The notes below the pieces were generated by a model. The model saw nothing but the letters and a program-made list of their open reading frames with translations, searched no databases and was not told the DNA's origin. From Clostridia bacterium (GTDB lineage: Bacteria > Bacillota > Clostridia > Christensenellales > Pumilibacteraceae), in the NCBI GenBank assembly GCA_022791915.1, contig JAAWAB010000004.1:62001-126000 (forward strand): a stretch of DNA of 64,000 nucleotides, in the 5' to 3' direction. A program made the translations under genes and the position numbers. Positions 1-8,490 of this stretch are shown piece after piece (the stretch's first letter is position 1; the number at the start of each line of letters is the position of its first letter).

Positions 1-1
1 G

Positions 2-346
2 TTTGTGCCGCATATCGTCAGTTCTCAAACGGGTATGCCGCTCGGCATACGGTATAACGGTACGCAGTACGCGAATTCGGATAACCATATCGTGTCTGCC
101 ACCGTTATCTGCAACGATTCGGCAAAAGCGGACGCCTACGCTACGGCAGTCTGCCTGATGGGGTACGAAAAGGCGGTCGAATTTTTGCAAAGTCGCGGCT
201 TGCATGCCATTCTCCTGACGGCGGACGGCAGAATGGCGCTGGTGGGCGTTACCGAGCACGATTCATCGGGCGAAGAGTACTTTATCCGTAAAGATACGTT
301 CGGCGGATATAAATCGTACACGGTTGAGGAATTTCCCGCAGTATGA
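2..346 (+). CDS. apbE: FAD:protein FMN transferase ApbE, C-terminal part (cut by window start)
   Basis: The gene enters from the left; only about the last 114 codons are visible, so the start and the FAD-binding N-terminus are missing. The visible part matches the end of the ApbE family: a beta strand followed by a helix with the pattern ADAYATA, then MGYEKAVEFL and a strand ending near HAILLT. ApbE proteins act outside the membrane, using FAD to attach FMN covalently to Thr/Ser of target proteins such as RnfG and RnfD. Both targets are encoded at 53-56 kb. The stop overlaps the next start (ATGA), so the two genes are translationally coupled. Family call is good; partner choice is inference. 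Confidence 0.85.
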   Translation, partial: FVPHIVSSQTGMPLGIRYNGTQYANSDNHIVSATVICNDSAKADAYATAVCLMGYEKAVEFLQSRGLHAILLTADGRMALVGVTEHDSSGEEYFIRKDTFGGYKSYTVEEFPAV

Positions 347-732
347 ACGAGCAGAAAATCGACAGTATCCGCCGAAGAAGATTCCCTATGGGCGTGTGCG
401 ATATCGTGGTGCTTGCGGCGGCAATCGTGCTCACGGTGGTTTCGGTGCTCACGCTACGCGGCAACGCGGGCAGTAGCGTGGAAATTTCGTATGAAGGTAC
501 CGTTTTATGGTTGCCGCTCGGCGAAAACGCAACGCGGCGAGTGGGCGACCACTTAACCGTAGTAATCGAAAACGGCAAATGCTACGTCACCGATTCGGAC
601 TGCAAAAACCGCACGTGCGAGCGCACGGGTAAAATCGGACGGGTAGGCGAAAGTATCGTGTGCGCGCAAAACAGAATCGTAATCACGGTAGTGGGCGACG
701 ACGGACTGGCAGGCTCGGTCGGGCGCGGCTGA
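343..732 (+). CDS. NusG domain II-containing membrane-anchored protein
   Basis: A 129-residue protein with one N-terminal transmembrane segment (about residues 17-38, rich in A, I, V, L) and an outside domain of the NusG-domain-II family. The C-terminal half has the typical CxxRTCERTGKI-like Cys pair (residues about 87-93) followed by a strand-rich end (IVCAQNRIVI). Function is not established. The family is often found between apbE and the Gx-transporter gene, exactly as here: it overlaps apbE by 4 bp and lies 12 bp before the next gene. A role in extracytoplasmic flavin or redox biology is a guess from that context. Confidence 0.8.
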   Translation: MNEQKIDSIRRRRFPMGVCDIVVLAAAIVLTVVSVLTLRGNAGSSVEISYEGTVLWLPLGENATRRVGDHLTVVIENGKCYVTDSDCKNRTCERTGKIGRVGESIVCAQNRIVITVVGDDGLAGSVGRG

Positions 733-744
733 AAGGAGAGCAAT

Positions 745-1269
745 ATGCGAACAAAACGAATCACACGAATCGCTCTGTTTACCGCCGCGGCGCTGTTGCT
801 CAATCTGGTGGAATCCATGTTGCCGTCGTTGTTTCCGTTCGCTCCGGGCGCGAAGATGGGATTGAGCAATTTGGTGACGCTGGTGGCGCTCGTCATTTTG
901 GGATACGCCGACGCCTATCTCATTCTTGCGTTGCGTTGTCTGTTGGGTTCGATATTTGCAGGCAATCTTTCGGCGCTTTTGTACAGCGTTCCCGCAGGCG
1001 TATCGAGTCTTACCGTGCAGATTTTGTTGTATCATTTTCTGTTTCGGTTCGTCAGTCTTATGGGTATCAGTTTTGCGGGTGCGCTCACGCACAACGCGGT
1101 GCAAGTGGGTGTGGCAAGTCTTACCGTGCATACCAATTTGGCGGCAATGTTGCCGTTCATGCTTTTGGCGAGTATCATTGCGGGCGTATTTGTGGGAATT
1201 ACGGCATTTTTGGTAATCAAGTATCTGCCCAAATCGGTGTATATCGATAAAAACAGGCAAACGGCGTAA
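745..1269 (+). CDS. Gx transporter family / heptaprenyl diphosphate synthase component I-like membrane protein
   Basis: A 174-residue, very hydrophobic protein with about five membrane segments. Its N-terminal pattern (LLNLVESMLP, then APGAKMGLSNL) and central GSIFAGNLSALLYS are typical of the family named after heptaprenyl diphosphate synthase component I and now usually called Gx transporter. The family resembles ECF-type substrate-binding membrane proteins, so small-molecule uptake is likelier than prenyl synthesis. A clear ribosome binding site (AAAGGAG) precedes the ATG. It closes the apbE / NusG-II / Gx trio. The substrate cannot be read from the sequence. Confidence 0.8.
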   Translation: MRTKRITRIALFTAAALLLNLVESMLPSLFPFAPGAKMGLSNLVTLVALVILGYADAYLILALRCLLGSIFAGNLSALLYSVPAGVSSLTVQILLYHFLFRFVSLMGISFAGALTHNAVQVGVASLTVHTNLAAMLPFMLLASIIAGVFVGITAFLVIKYLPKSVYIDKNRQTA

Positions 1270-1302
1270 CGGCAAAAAAAACGAAAGAAAAAGGAGGCAA
1301 GC

Positions 1303-2505
1303 ATGCAATTTACGTACAGCGACAGAATGGCGAATCTGAACGGAACCGCCACGCGCGAAATTTTCAAATTGTTATCGCGCCCCGAAATCATTTCGTTTGC
1401 GGGCGGGTTGCCTGCCGCCGAAGCACTCCCCACAACCGCGGTGCAAGAGATTTGCAACGATGTTTTGGGTGGGGAAAATGCGCAAAAGATTTTACAATAC
1501 GGCACCACCGAAGGGTATTTGCCGCTCGTCGACCAAATGACGGAACTGGTGCGTGAATTCGGCATAAACGGTATAAACCGCAGTAACGTGTTGATTATTA
1601 GCGGCGGACAGCAGGGAATCGACCTTATGTGCAAATGCCTGCTCGATAAAGGAGACACGGTGCTGGTGGAAAATCCTACCTATCTCGCCGTGTTGCAGAT
1701 TTTGCAGTCTTACGAGGCGCGCGCCGTAGGGGTGCAGGCGGCACCCGACGGAATCGACGTTGCCGATATGGAAGAAAAAATCAAAAAGCACCGTCCCAAA
1801 TTCATCTATCTTGTGCCCACGTTTTCCAACCCTACGGGAAAAACGTATTCGGCGGAAAACCGACGCAAAATCGCCGAGCTGTCGGCAAAGTACGCCCTTC
1901 CCGTGTTGGAAGACGACCCGTACGGGCGCTTGCGCTTTTCGGGCGAAAAGGTGAACGCGCTGTATTCGTTCGCCAAAGAAAACAATGTAGTTTATATCAC
2001 GTCTATGAGTAAAATTCTGTCGCCCGGGCTTCGGGTGGGTGCGGCGGTAGGCAATGCGGACGTCATTCGCAAAATGGCAATCTGCAAACAGGGTGCCGAC
2101 TTGCACACAAGCCTGTTGGCGCAGGCGGTAACGGCGGAATATCTGCGGCGCGGACTGTTGGCGCCCGCCGTGCAAAAGAGTTTGCCGCTGTACCGTACGC
2201 GTAAAGAAGCCATGATGCGCGCAATCCGAGCGTATATGCCCGATGAGTTCGAGCATACCGACCCGAACGGCGGATTGTTTGTGTGGGGCGAACTGAAAAG
2301 GTGTAACATAGACACGGCGGCATTGTTGCCGCGCGCGGTCGAGCGCAACGTGGCGTATATACAGGGCAGTGTGTTTTATGCGGACGGCGGCGGAAAGAAC
2401 ACGTTGCGGCTCAATTATTCCAACGCACAACCCGACCGAATCGAAACGGGAATCAAGGCGCTGGGTGAATTTTTCAAAGAGATTATAGCAAAGGAGAGAA
2501 GATAA
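1303..2505 (+). CDS. PLP-dependent aminotransferase, class I/II (2-aminoadipate / MocR-domain-like)
   Basis: A full-length 400-residue fold-type I aminotransferase. The N-terminal FAGGLPAAEALP, the cofactor-loop GGQQGIDL, the NPTG-type motif (PTFSNPTGKTY) and the Schiff-base lysine K237 in SMSKILSPGLRVG place it with the free-standing aminotransferases related to MocR and LysN, which act on 2-aminoadipate, aromatic or branched amino acids. There is no GntR helix-turn-helix, so it is an enzyme and not a MocR regulator. A strong AAGGAGG site precedes it. It shares a stop/start (TAATG) with tyrS. The substrate is undetermined. Confidence 0.88.
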   Translation: MQFTYSDRMANLNGTATREIFKLLSRPEIISFAGGLPAAEALPTTAVQEICNDVLGGENAQKILQYGTTEGYLPLVDQMTELVREFGINGINRSNVLIISGGQQGIDLMCKCLLDKGDTVLVENPTYLAVLQILQSYEARAVGVQAAPDGIDVADMEEKIKKHRPKFIYLVPTFSNPTGKTYSAENRRKIAELSAKYALPVLEDDPYGRLRFSGEKVNALYSFAKENNVVYITSMSKILSPGLRVGAAVGNADVIRKMAICKQGADLHTSLLAQAVTAEYLRRGLLAPAVQKSLPLYRTRKEAMMRAIRAYMPDEFEHTDPNGGLFVWGELKRCNIDTAALLPRAVERNVAYIQGSVFYADGGGKNTLRLNYSNAQPDRIETGIKALGEFFKEIIAKERR

Positions 2506-3722
2506 TGGCAAAGAAAAACGTGCTCGACACGCTATACGAACGCGGATTCATCGGGCAGACGGTATACGAAGACGACATGCGCAAACTGCTCGACCAAGGC
2601 GGCGTGCCCTTTTACGTGGGATTCGACCCCACTGCCGACAGTTTGCATATAGGACACTATATTCCCGTGATGGCAATGGCGCATATGCAACGGGCGGGGC
2701 ACAAGCCGATTGCGTTAATCGGCGGCGGCACGGCAATGGTGGGCGACCCTTCGGGGCGTACCGATATGCGGCAGATGATGACAAAGGAAACCATTGCGCA
2801 CAACGTGGAATGTTTCCGCAAACAGCTTTCGCGGTTCGTGTCGTTTACGGGCGAGAATGCAACGATTGTGGTCAACAACGCCGATTGGCTGTTAAAACTC
2901 AATTATATAGACTTTCTGCGCGAAGTGGGCGCCTATTTTTCGGTAAATAAAATGCTCACGAGCGATTGTTTCCGTCAGCGCATGGAAAAGGGATTGAGCT
3001 TTCTCGAATTTAACTATATGCCCATGCAGGCGTATGACTTTTTGGTTCTGTACCGCAAATACGGGTGCCGTTTGGAAATCGGCGGCAACGACCAGTGGAG
3101 CAATATTCTGGCGGGCGCCGACCTTATCCGCCGTTTCGAGCAGACGGACGCCTATGCGATGACGTTCAAGTTACTTCTTACGAGCGACGGCAAAAAAATG
3201 GGAAAGACGGCAAAAGGCGCGCTGTGGTTAGACGGCAACAAGACCACGCCGTACGAGTTTTACCAGTATTTCCGCAACGTGGAAGACGTAAAAGTTGCCG
3301 AGTGCATGAAACTGCTTACTTTTATGGAACTCGACGAGATCGCGGAACTCACCAAACATTGCGACGAACGCATGAACGAGGCGAAAAAGCGTCTTGCCTA
3401 CGAAGTAACTAAACTCATACACGGCGAAGAAGAGGCGGAAAAGGCGCAAAAGCAGGCGTCGGGCGCGTTCGGCGGCGCGGCGGACGATATGCCGTTTGTA
3501 ACGGTTTCGGCACCGAACACCGCGCTTGTGGCAGACGTTATGACGCTTGCGGGCGTGGCGGCGTCCAAATCGGAAGCGCGTAGGCTGATAGAAGGGGGCG
3601 GCGTGAAAATCGGCGAACAAAAAGTACTGTCGGCAACCGACACGGTAAACGCCTACGCAAACGGTGACGAGTTCATTCTGCATAAAGGCAAAAAAGTGCA
3701 TTTGCGTATCGAACTCAAATGA
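2505..3722 (+). CDS. tyrS: tyrosine--tRNA ligase
   Basis: Charges tRNA-Tyr with tyrosine in the cytoplasm. The 405-residue protein has the class I signature HIGH at residues 48-51 (HIGHYIP), the tyrosine-pocket region YVGFDPTADSLH, GGNDQWSNI, the second signature KMGKT at 231-235 (KMSKS variant) and a C-terminal S4 RNA-binding domain from about residue 340. This is the TyrRS form with GGNDQ common in Firmicutes. I see no T-box leader; the gene sits inside the long operon and overlaps both neighbours by 1-4 bp. Confidence 0.97.
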   Translation: MAKKNVLDTLYERGFIGQTVYEDDMRKLLDQGGVPFYVGFDPTADSLHIGHYIPVMAMAHMQRAGHKPIALIGGGTAMVGDPSGRTDMRQMMTKETIAHNVECFRKQLSRFVSFTGENATIVVNNADWLLKLNYIDFLREVGAYFSVNKMLTSDCFRQRMEKGLSFLEFNYMPMQAYDFLVLYRKYGCRLEIGGNDQWSNILAGADLIRRFEQTDAYAMTFKLLLTSDGKKMGKTAKGALWLDGNKTTPYEFYQYFRNVEDVKVAECMKLLTFMELDEIAELTKHCDERMNEAKKRLAYEVTKLIHGEEEAEKAQKQASGAFGGAADDMPFVTVSAPNTALVADVMTLAGVAASKSEARRLIEGGGVKIGEQKVLSATDTVNAYANGDEFILHKGKKVHLRIELK

Positions 3723-4339
3723 AACCGTTTGTTACCGTAAAACCGCACGAGTACGAATACGAAGTAAACAAGTCGCGCTTTATCGGCATATGCAGGCGGG
3801 TTTCGGACGACGCGTCCGCGGCGGAAGAGATTGCCGCAATCCGCAAAAAATACCGCGATTGCACGCACGTATGTTATGCCTACATAGCGGGCGAGAGCGC
3901 GCGCAGTTGCGACGACGGCGAGCCGTCGGGAACGGCGGGCGTTCCGATTATGGAATGTATCCGTTCCGCCCGCGTAAACGAAACGCTTGTGGCGGTGGTG
4001 CGGTATTTCGGCGGCGTCAAGTTGGGTACGGGCGGCTTGTTGCGCGCGTATTCGCATACGGCGTCTCGCACGGTAGCCGACGCGGAAAAAACCGAAGTTG
4101 CCGATTGCGTCGCATATAAAGTGTCGTACGACTATGCCGTGTACAAAAAAATCGAAAAAAGGCAGTTGCAATCGCTTTATAAAACAATCGGATTGGAGTA
4201 TAATAAAACGGTAGACGTAATCTATGCCGCGCAAAACGAGCAAACTTTTTTGGCGGAGTTGCAATCGCTCACGCAGGGAAAAGCGGTAATCGAGCGTTTG
4301 GGCGTGCGCAGAGTGGAACGCGCCTGCGGCAACAAGTAA
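3719..4339 (+). CDS. yigZ: YigZ/IMPACT family protein
   Basis: A 206-residue YigZ-type protein. The N-terminal UPF0029 domain (about 1-120) shows the signatures KSRFIG, DDGEPSGTAGVPIM and VVRYFGGVKLGTGGL, and the C-terminal DUF1949 domain (about 130-195) follows. Members are related to eukaryotic IMPACT and are linked to translation control or proline peptidase-like activities, without a settled bacterial function. The start overlaps the tyrS stop (ATGA), suggesting coupled translation. Length is normal for the family. Confidence 0.93.
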   Translation: MKPFVTVKPHEYEYEVNKSRFIGICRRVSDDASAAEEIAAIRKKYRDCTHVCYAYIAGESARSCDDGEPSGTAGVPIMECIRSARVNETLVAVVRYFGGVKLGTGGLLRAYSHTASRTVADAEKTEVADCVAYKVSYDYAVYKKIEKRQLQSLYKTIGLEYNKTVDVIYAAQNEQTFLAELQSLTQGKAVIERLGVRRVERACGNK

Positions 4340-4364
4340 AAAAGGGACGCAAGGAGAAAACAGC

Positions 4365-5426
4365 ATGGAACTGAAAATTATCGAGGCGAAAAACAAAAAG
4401 CAAAAGCCTACGGGCGCGTTGGGATTCGGCAAAATTTTTACCGACCATATGTTTGTTATGGAATACGAGAACGGCGCCTGGGGCAACGCACGCATTCAGC
4501 CGTACGCGCCCTTTACGCTCGACCCGAGCGTGGCGGTGTTTCACTATGCGCAGGCGATTTTCGAAGGAACCAAAGCGTACAAAAACGAAAAGGGCGAAAT
4601 TCGTCTGTTCCGTCCGCGCGATAACTTTTTGCGTATGAACGATTCGGGCGACCGTATCTGCATTCCCCCCATAGACGTGGATTTTGTGTTACAGGCGCTC
4701 GAAAAACTCGTCTTACTCGAAAAAGATTGGATTCCCACCGAAAACGGTACGGCGCTCTATATCCGCCCGAGCATTATTGCCGTAGACCCCGTGTTGGGCG
4801 TGCATGCGTCGCACAAGTACATATTTTTCATTATTTTGAGTCCGGTGGGCGCCTACTACGCGCACGGACTGGAACCCGTGGGGTTGTATGTGGAAAAAGA
4901 GTACGTGCGCGCGTCCAAGGGCGGAACGGGGCACCACAAAGTGGCAGGCAACTATGCCGCCAGCTTAAAAGCGGGAGAAAAGGCGATTGCGCTCGGCTAC
5001 GACCAAGTTATGTGGTTAGACGCCAAAGAGCATAAATACGTGGAAGAAGTCGGCTCTATGAACATTTTCTTTGTGCTAAACGGCAAAGTGGTTACGCCCG
5101 CGTTGGTGGGCAGTATTCTGCCGGGCATTACGCGCAAGAGCGTGATTCAATTATTCGAGAGCAAGGGAATCGCTGTGGAAGAACGCCTTGTGGAAATAGA
5201 CGAAGTTATGCAAGGAATCGAAAGCGGCGCATGCACCGAGATTTTCGGTACGGGCACGGCGGCGGTAATTTCTCCCGTGGGGCGCGTGGGCTACGGCGAG
5301 AGGGAATACACGGTATGCGGCGGCAAAATGGGGGAATATTCTTCCATGGCGTATCGCGAAATCACGGGAATCCAAACGGGCAAACTACCCGACCCGTTCG
5401 GTTGGGTAAAGAAAATCGGCGGATAA
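4365..5426 (+). CDS. ilvE: branched-chain-amino-acid aminotransferase
   Basis: Transfers amino groups between glutamate and Leu/Ile/Val keto acids. The 353-residue length, ALFHYAQAIFEG-like N-terminus (VFHYAQAIFEGTKAY), RPSIIA, the Schiff-base lysine K192 in GGTGHHKVAGNYAAS, and the PLP-phosphate end GACTEIFGTGTAAVISPVG all match the longer class IV (BCAT type II) enzymes. RBS AAGGAG lies 8 nt before the ATG. No leader attenuator is visible, since the gene is in the middle of an operon. Six bases separate it from comF. Confidence 0.95.
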   Translation: MELKIIEAKNKKQKPTGALGFGKIFTDHMFVMEYENGAWGNARIQPYAPFTLDPSVAVFHYAQAIFEGTKAYKNEKGEIRLFRPRDNFLRMNDSGDRICIPPIDVDFVLQALEKLVLLEKDWIPTENGTALYIRPSIIAVDPVLGVHASHKYIFFIILSPVGAYYAHGLEPVGLYVEKEYVRASKGGTGHHKVAGNYAASLKAGEKAIALGYDQVMWLDAKEHKYVEEVGSMNIFFVLNGKVVTPALVGSILPGITRKSVIQLFESKGIAVEERLVEIDEVMQGIESGACTEIFGTGTAAVISPVGRVGYGEREYTVCGGKMGEYSSMAYREITGIQTGKLPDPFGWVKKIGG

Positions 5427-5432
5427 CCGCAT

Positions 5433-6203
5433 ATGGCGCGCTGGAAAGAGATAATAACCGAGGCGCTGTATCCCAGCGGTATCAAATGCATTGTATGCGA
5501 CGCCGAACTGCCCGAAGAATCGCGTTTCGAGCTGTGCGAAAAGTGTAAATTGCCCATTGCCGAAACGGTGTGCTCGCTGTGCGGCAGAGAAGTGGTTTTC
5601 GGCAACGTGATTTGCGACCAATGCAAAGAAGAGCGTCTGCCGTTTGCGGCGGCGCGGTCAAGCTGTGTGTACCGCGACGAAGCGGCAACGCTTGTGCACA
5701 AACTCAAATACCGCGATGCGAGATATTTGGCGCCTATTTTGGCGGAAATGATGTTTGAAACGTTTACGGCGGCGGAGTGGCAAGTTGATTTCATCACATT
5801 TGTGCCCGTGCACAAAAGCAAGCGTCGGGCGCGCGGATACAATCAAGCCGAACTTTTGGCAACCGAACTGGGCAAGCGAATCGGCAAGGAGTGCGTGCCC
5901 GCGCTCGAAAAGAAGGTAAAAACCAAGAGCATGGTACGGCAAACCCGCGAACGGCGGCGGCAGATTGTGTCGGGTGCGTTCGCGCTTACCGAAGGAGCGG
6001 ACGTGCGCGGCAAAACGGTGCTTTTGGTAGACGACGTGCTCACCACGGGCGCAACGGCAAGCGAGTGCACGCGCATATTAAAGCAGGGCGGTTGCAAAGA
6101 AGCGTATGTGCTCACGTTTGCGGCAACCCCCGTAAACGCGACAATCGGAAAAGGAGAAAAAAGGCATGAAACCCGAAACAAAGTGCGTGCAAAGCGGCTA
6201 TAA
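5433..6203 (+). CDS. comF: ComF family phosphoribosyltransferase-like protein
   Basis: A 256-residue ComF protein. The N-terminal zinc-type region has four Cys pairs (CIVC, CEKC, CSLC, CDQC, residues about 13-62); the rest is a PRTase fold with HKSKRRARGYNQAE and the PRPP loop VLLVDDVLTTGATASE. ComF is needed for DNA uptake in naturally competent species and helps move single-stranded DNA inward; here no other competence genes are present. Its last 38 bp overlap the next gene, whose ribosome binding site therefore lies inside comF. Confidence 0.93.
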   Translation: MARWKEIITEALYPSGIKCIVCDAELPEESRFELCEKCKLPIAETVCSLCGREVVFGNVICDQCKEERLPFAAARSSCVYRDEAATLVHKLKYRDARYLAPILAEMMFETFTAAEWQVDFITFVPVHKSKRRARGYNQAELLATELGKRIGKECVPALEKKVKTKSMVRQTRERRRQIVSGAFALTEGADVRGKTVLLVDDVLTTGATASECTRILKQGGCKEAYVLTFAATPVNATIGKGEKRHETRNKVRAKRL

Positions 6204-7428
6204 TCCCCGTAACGGCGACCCGCGCGTCTTGCCGATTGCCATGTCCACCACCTTCAAATACGATTCCACCGACGACGTGGGCGATTTATTCGATTTGAAA
6301 CAAGACGGCTTTTTCTATACGCGTTTATCCAATCCCACCGTGGCGGCAGTGGAAAGCAAGATAAATGACCTCGACGGCGGCGTGGGCGCCATGATGACAA
6401 GTTCGGGGCAGGCGGCGTCTCTGATTGCCGTAACCAATCTTGCGTCGGCGGGCGACCACATTGTGGCGGCGAACGAAATTTACGGCGGAACGCTCAATCT
6501 GTTTGCCGTAACGCTCAAAAAACTGGGAATCGAAACAACGTTTGTAAATATTAACGACTGCGCGGCGGTGGATAAGGCGATTCGCCCCAATACCAAGGCG
6601 GTGTTTGCCGAAACCATTTCCAATCCGTCGGTTACCGTAACCGATATAAAGCAGGCGGCGCAAGTGGCGCACGCACACAAAATTCCGCTGATTATCGATA
6701 ACACGTTCGCCACGCCCGTACTTTGCCGTCCGCTCGATTACGGCGCGGATATCGTGGTGTATTCCACTTCCAAATATTTGGACGGACATGCCGTAGCGCT
6801 CGGCGGCATGATAGTAGACGGCGGAAAATTCGACTACGCGGCAAGCGGAAAATTTGCGTGTATGACCCAGCCCGACGAAAGCTATCACGGATTAAAATAT
6901 ACCGAGTCGTTCGGAACTACGGCGTTTATCGTGAAAGCGCGCGTGCAACTGATGCGCGATTTGGGGTCGAGCCCCAGTCCGATGAACGCGTTTTTGCTCA
7001 ATTTGGGCACCGAAACGTTGCATTTGCGCATGCGGGCGCACAGTGAAAACGCACTTGCCGTAGCAAAACTGTTACAGTCGCACAAGGCGGTAGAGTGGGT
7101 GCACTATCCCGCGCTCGAAGGCGACGCCAACAAGCCGCTGTGCGAAAAATACTGCGGCGGAATGGGAAGCGGCGTCATTGCGTTCGACGTGGGTACGCGT
7201 GAAAAAGCGGTGCGCTTTATGGACGGACTCAAACTTGCGGCAATCGTCGTGCACGTGGCGGACGCGCGCACGTGCGTGTTGCACCCTGCGTCCAGCACGC
7301 ACAGGCAATTAACAAACGAGCAACTCAAAGCGGCGGGAATCGGCGCGGGTACCATTCGGCTTTCGGTGGGAATCGAGGCAAGAGAAGATATTCTGCGCGA
7401 TATAGAGCAAGGGCTGGAAAGGATATAG
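6166..7428 (+). CDS. O-acetylhomoserine sulfhydrylase-type Cys/Met metabolism PLP enzyme
   Basis: A 420-residue enzyme of the Cys/Met metabolism PLP family. The cofactor lysine is K203 in YSTSKYLDGHA; the region SSGQAASLIAVTNLASAGDHIVA and the LGGMI stretch after the lysine, plus the length, fit O-acetylhomoserine (thiol)-lyases, which make homocysteine from O-acetylhomoserine and sulfide. Methionine gamma-lyase is a possible alternative, as both belong to one family. The AAAAGGAG site sits inside the end of comF and the genes overlap by 38 bp. The stop directly touches the next ATG. Confidence 0.85.
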   Translation: MKPETKCVQSGYNPRNGDPRVLPIAMSTTFKYDSTDDVGDLFDLKQDGFFYTRLSNPTVAAVESKINDLDGGVGAMMTSSGQAASLIAVTNLASAGDHIVAANEIYGGTLNLFAVTLKKLGIETTFVNINDCAAVDKAIRPNTKAVFAETISNPSVTVTDIKQAAQVAHAHKIPLIIDNTFATPVLCRPLDYGADIVVYSTSKYLDGHAVALGGMIVDGGKFDYAASGKFACMTQPDESYHGLKYTESFGTTAFIVKARVQLMRDLGSSPSPMNAFLLNLGTETLHLRMRAHSENALAVAKLLQSHKAVEWVHYPALEGDANKPLCEKYCGGMGSGVIAFDVGTREKAVRFMDGLKLAAIVVHVADARTCVLHPASSTHRQLTNEQLKAAGIGAGTIRLSVGIEAREDILRDIEQGLERI

Positions 7429-8490
7429 ATGTCGAAAGAACTGATTAAAATACTCAAAAGCGTTAAGCTGACTACGGGAATCGATACTGCCGCCTATTCT
7501 GCGGACGGGGCGCTTTTATTCCGTACCGCCGATTTTCCGTCGTGCGATTTTTCCTATTCGCGCGAAGAAAAAGATATCTGTCAGGCTGGCGGAAGCGTAA
7601 CCGTGTTGCCGCTCAAAAGCGGCGCAACCGTGATATTATCGGGAACGGGCGATATTTACCGCAATTATGCCGCACTGTTGCGCGCGGTGATAGAAGAAGG
7701 CCCCGAACCCAAAAAAGAACTGACGCTCGCCGAAAAGTTGCGGCTGTATCTGGCAGGTAAGGCGGATGAAGAAACGATAAACGAACTGCGCGAAAAATAT
7801 GCGGGACCGTTCGATTGTTATGTGCTCACGTTGGTTGCCGAGTCGGCGCATAAACGGAACGAACTCAAAAACTATTTGGATACCATGCACGAAGTCGGCG
7901 ATTTGGTTGTGCCGTACGACGATACGTCGGTGGCGTTTATCAAAAAGTGCGGCGGAGAAGACGAATACCAGTCGGCAACCGATTTTGCCATCACGTTGGG
8001 CGACAGCGTGCGCGAAGAACTGCGTATCAATTTCGTGATAAACGTGGGCGGCACCGTGCACGCGTTTTCCGAGCTTTCCGCTTGTTTCGAGCGGTGCGCG
8101 CTCGCGTACGCGTTCGGGCGCATGCTTTCGCCCGACGGAAAAGTGTATTCGTATAAAGAATACGTAATGACCCAGATGTTGAGCGAAATTCCCGTAAAGT
8201 CGCTAAAAGAATATCTCGGCACCCTTCTCGACCGCGACAGCGCCTATATTCTCGACGATGAAGAACTGATGCTCACGGCGGAAGAGTTTCTCAAAAATTC
8301 GCTCAATATTTCCGAAACCAGCCGCAGTATGTATATGCACCGCAATACGCTCATTTATCGGTTGGATAAAATAGAAAAAGCCACGGGGCTCAATCTGCGC
8401 CATTTTAACGACGCGGTGGCATTTCGTCTGCTTACCGTATTAAACAAATTGATAAAAAACAAACAAAACGGAGAAAAACATGAACTATAA
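7429..8490 (+). CDS. PucR/CdaR-type C-terminal helix-turn-helix regulator
   Basis: A 353-residue cytoplasmic protein. The last 65 residues form the PucR-type helix-turn-helix (ETSRSMYMHRNTLIYRLDKIE), as in CdaR and PucR; a GGDEF-like middle domain is plausible (residues about 130-230) and the N-terminus is unassigned. Such proteins activate sugar-acid, purine or amino-acid genes on binding a small ligand. It sits with no gap between the sulfhydrylase and the malic-enzyme gene, overlapping the latter by 11 bp, so it may control one of them. Target and ligand are unknown. Confidence 0.8.
   Translation: MSKELIKILKSVKLTTGIDTAAYSADGALLFRTADFPSCDFSYSREEKDICQAGGSVTVLPLKSGATVILSGTGDIYRNYAALLRAVIEEGPEPKKELTLAEKLRLYLAGKADEETINELREKYAGPFDCYVLTLVAESAHKRNELKNYLDTMHEVGDLVVPYDDTSVAFIKKCGGEDEYQSATDFAITLGDSVREELRINFVINVGGTVHAFSELSACFERCALAYAFGRMLSPDGKVYSYKEYVMTQMLSEIPVKSLKEYLGTLLDRDSAYILDDEELMLTAEEFLKNSLNISETSRSMYMHRNTLIYRLDKIEKATGLNLRHFNDAVAFRLLTVLNKLIKNKQNGEKHEL

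Noticed and set aside
3189-3206. KMGKT instead of KMSKS in TyrS as a sign of a broken enzyme
   Set aside because: This variant is normal among bacterial tyrosyl-tRNA synthetases.
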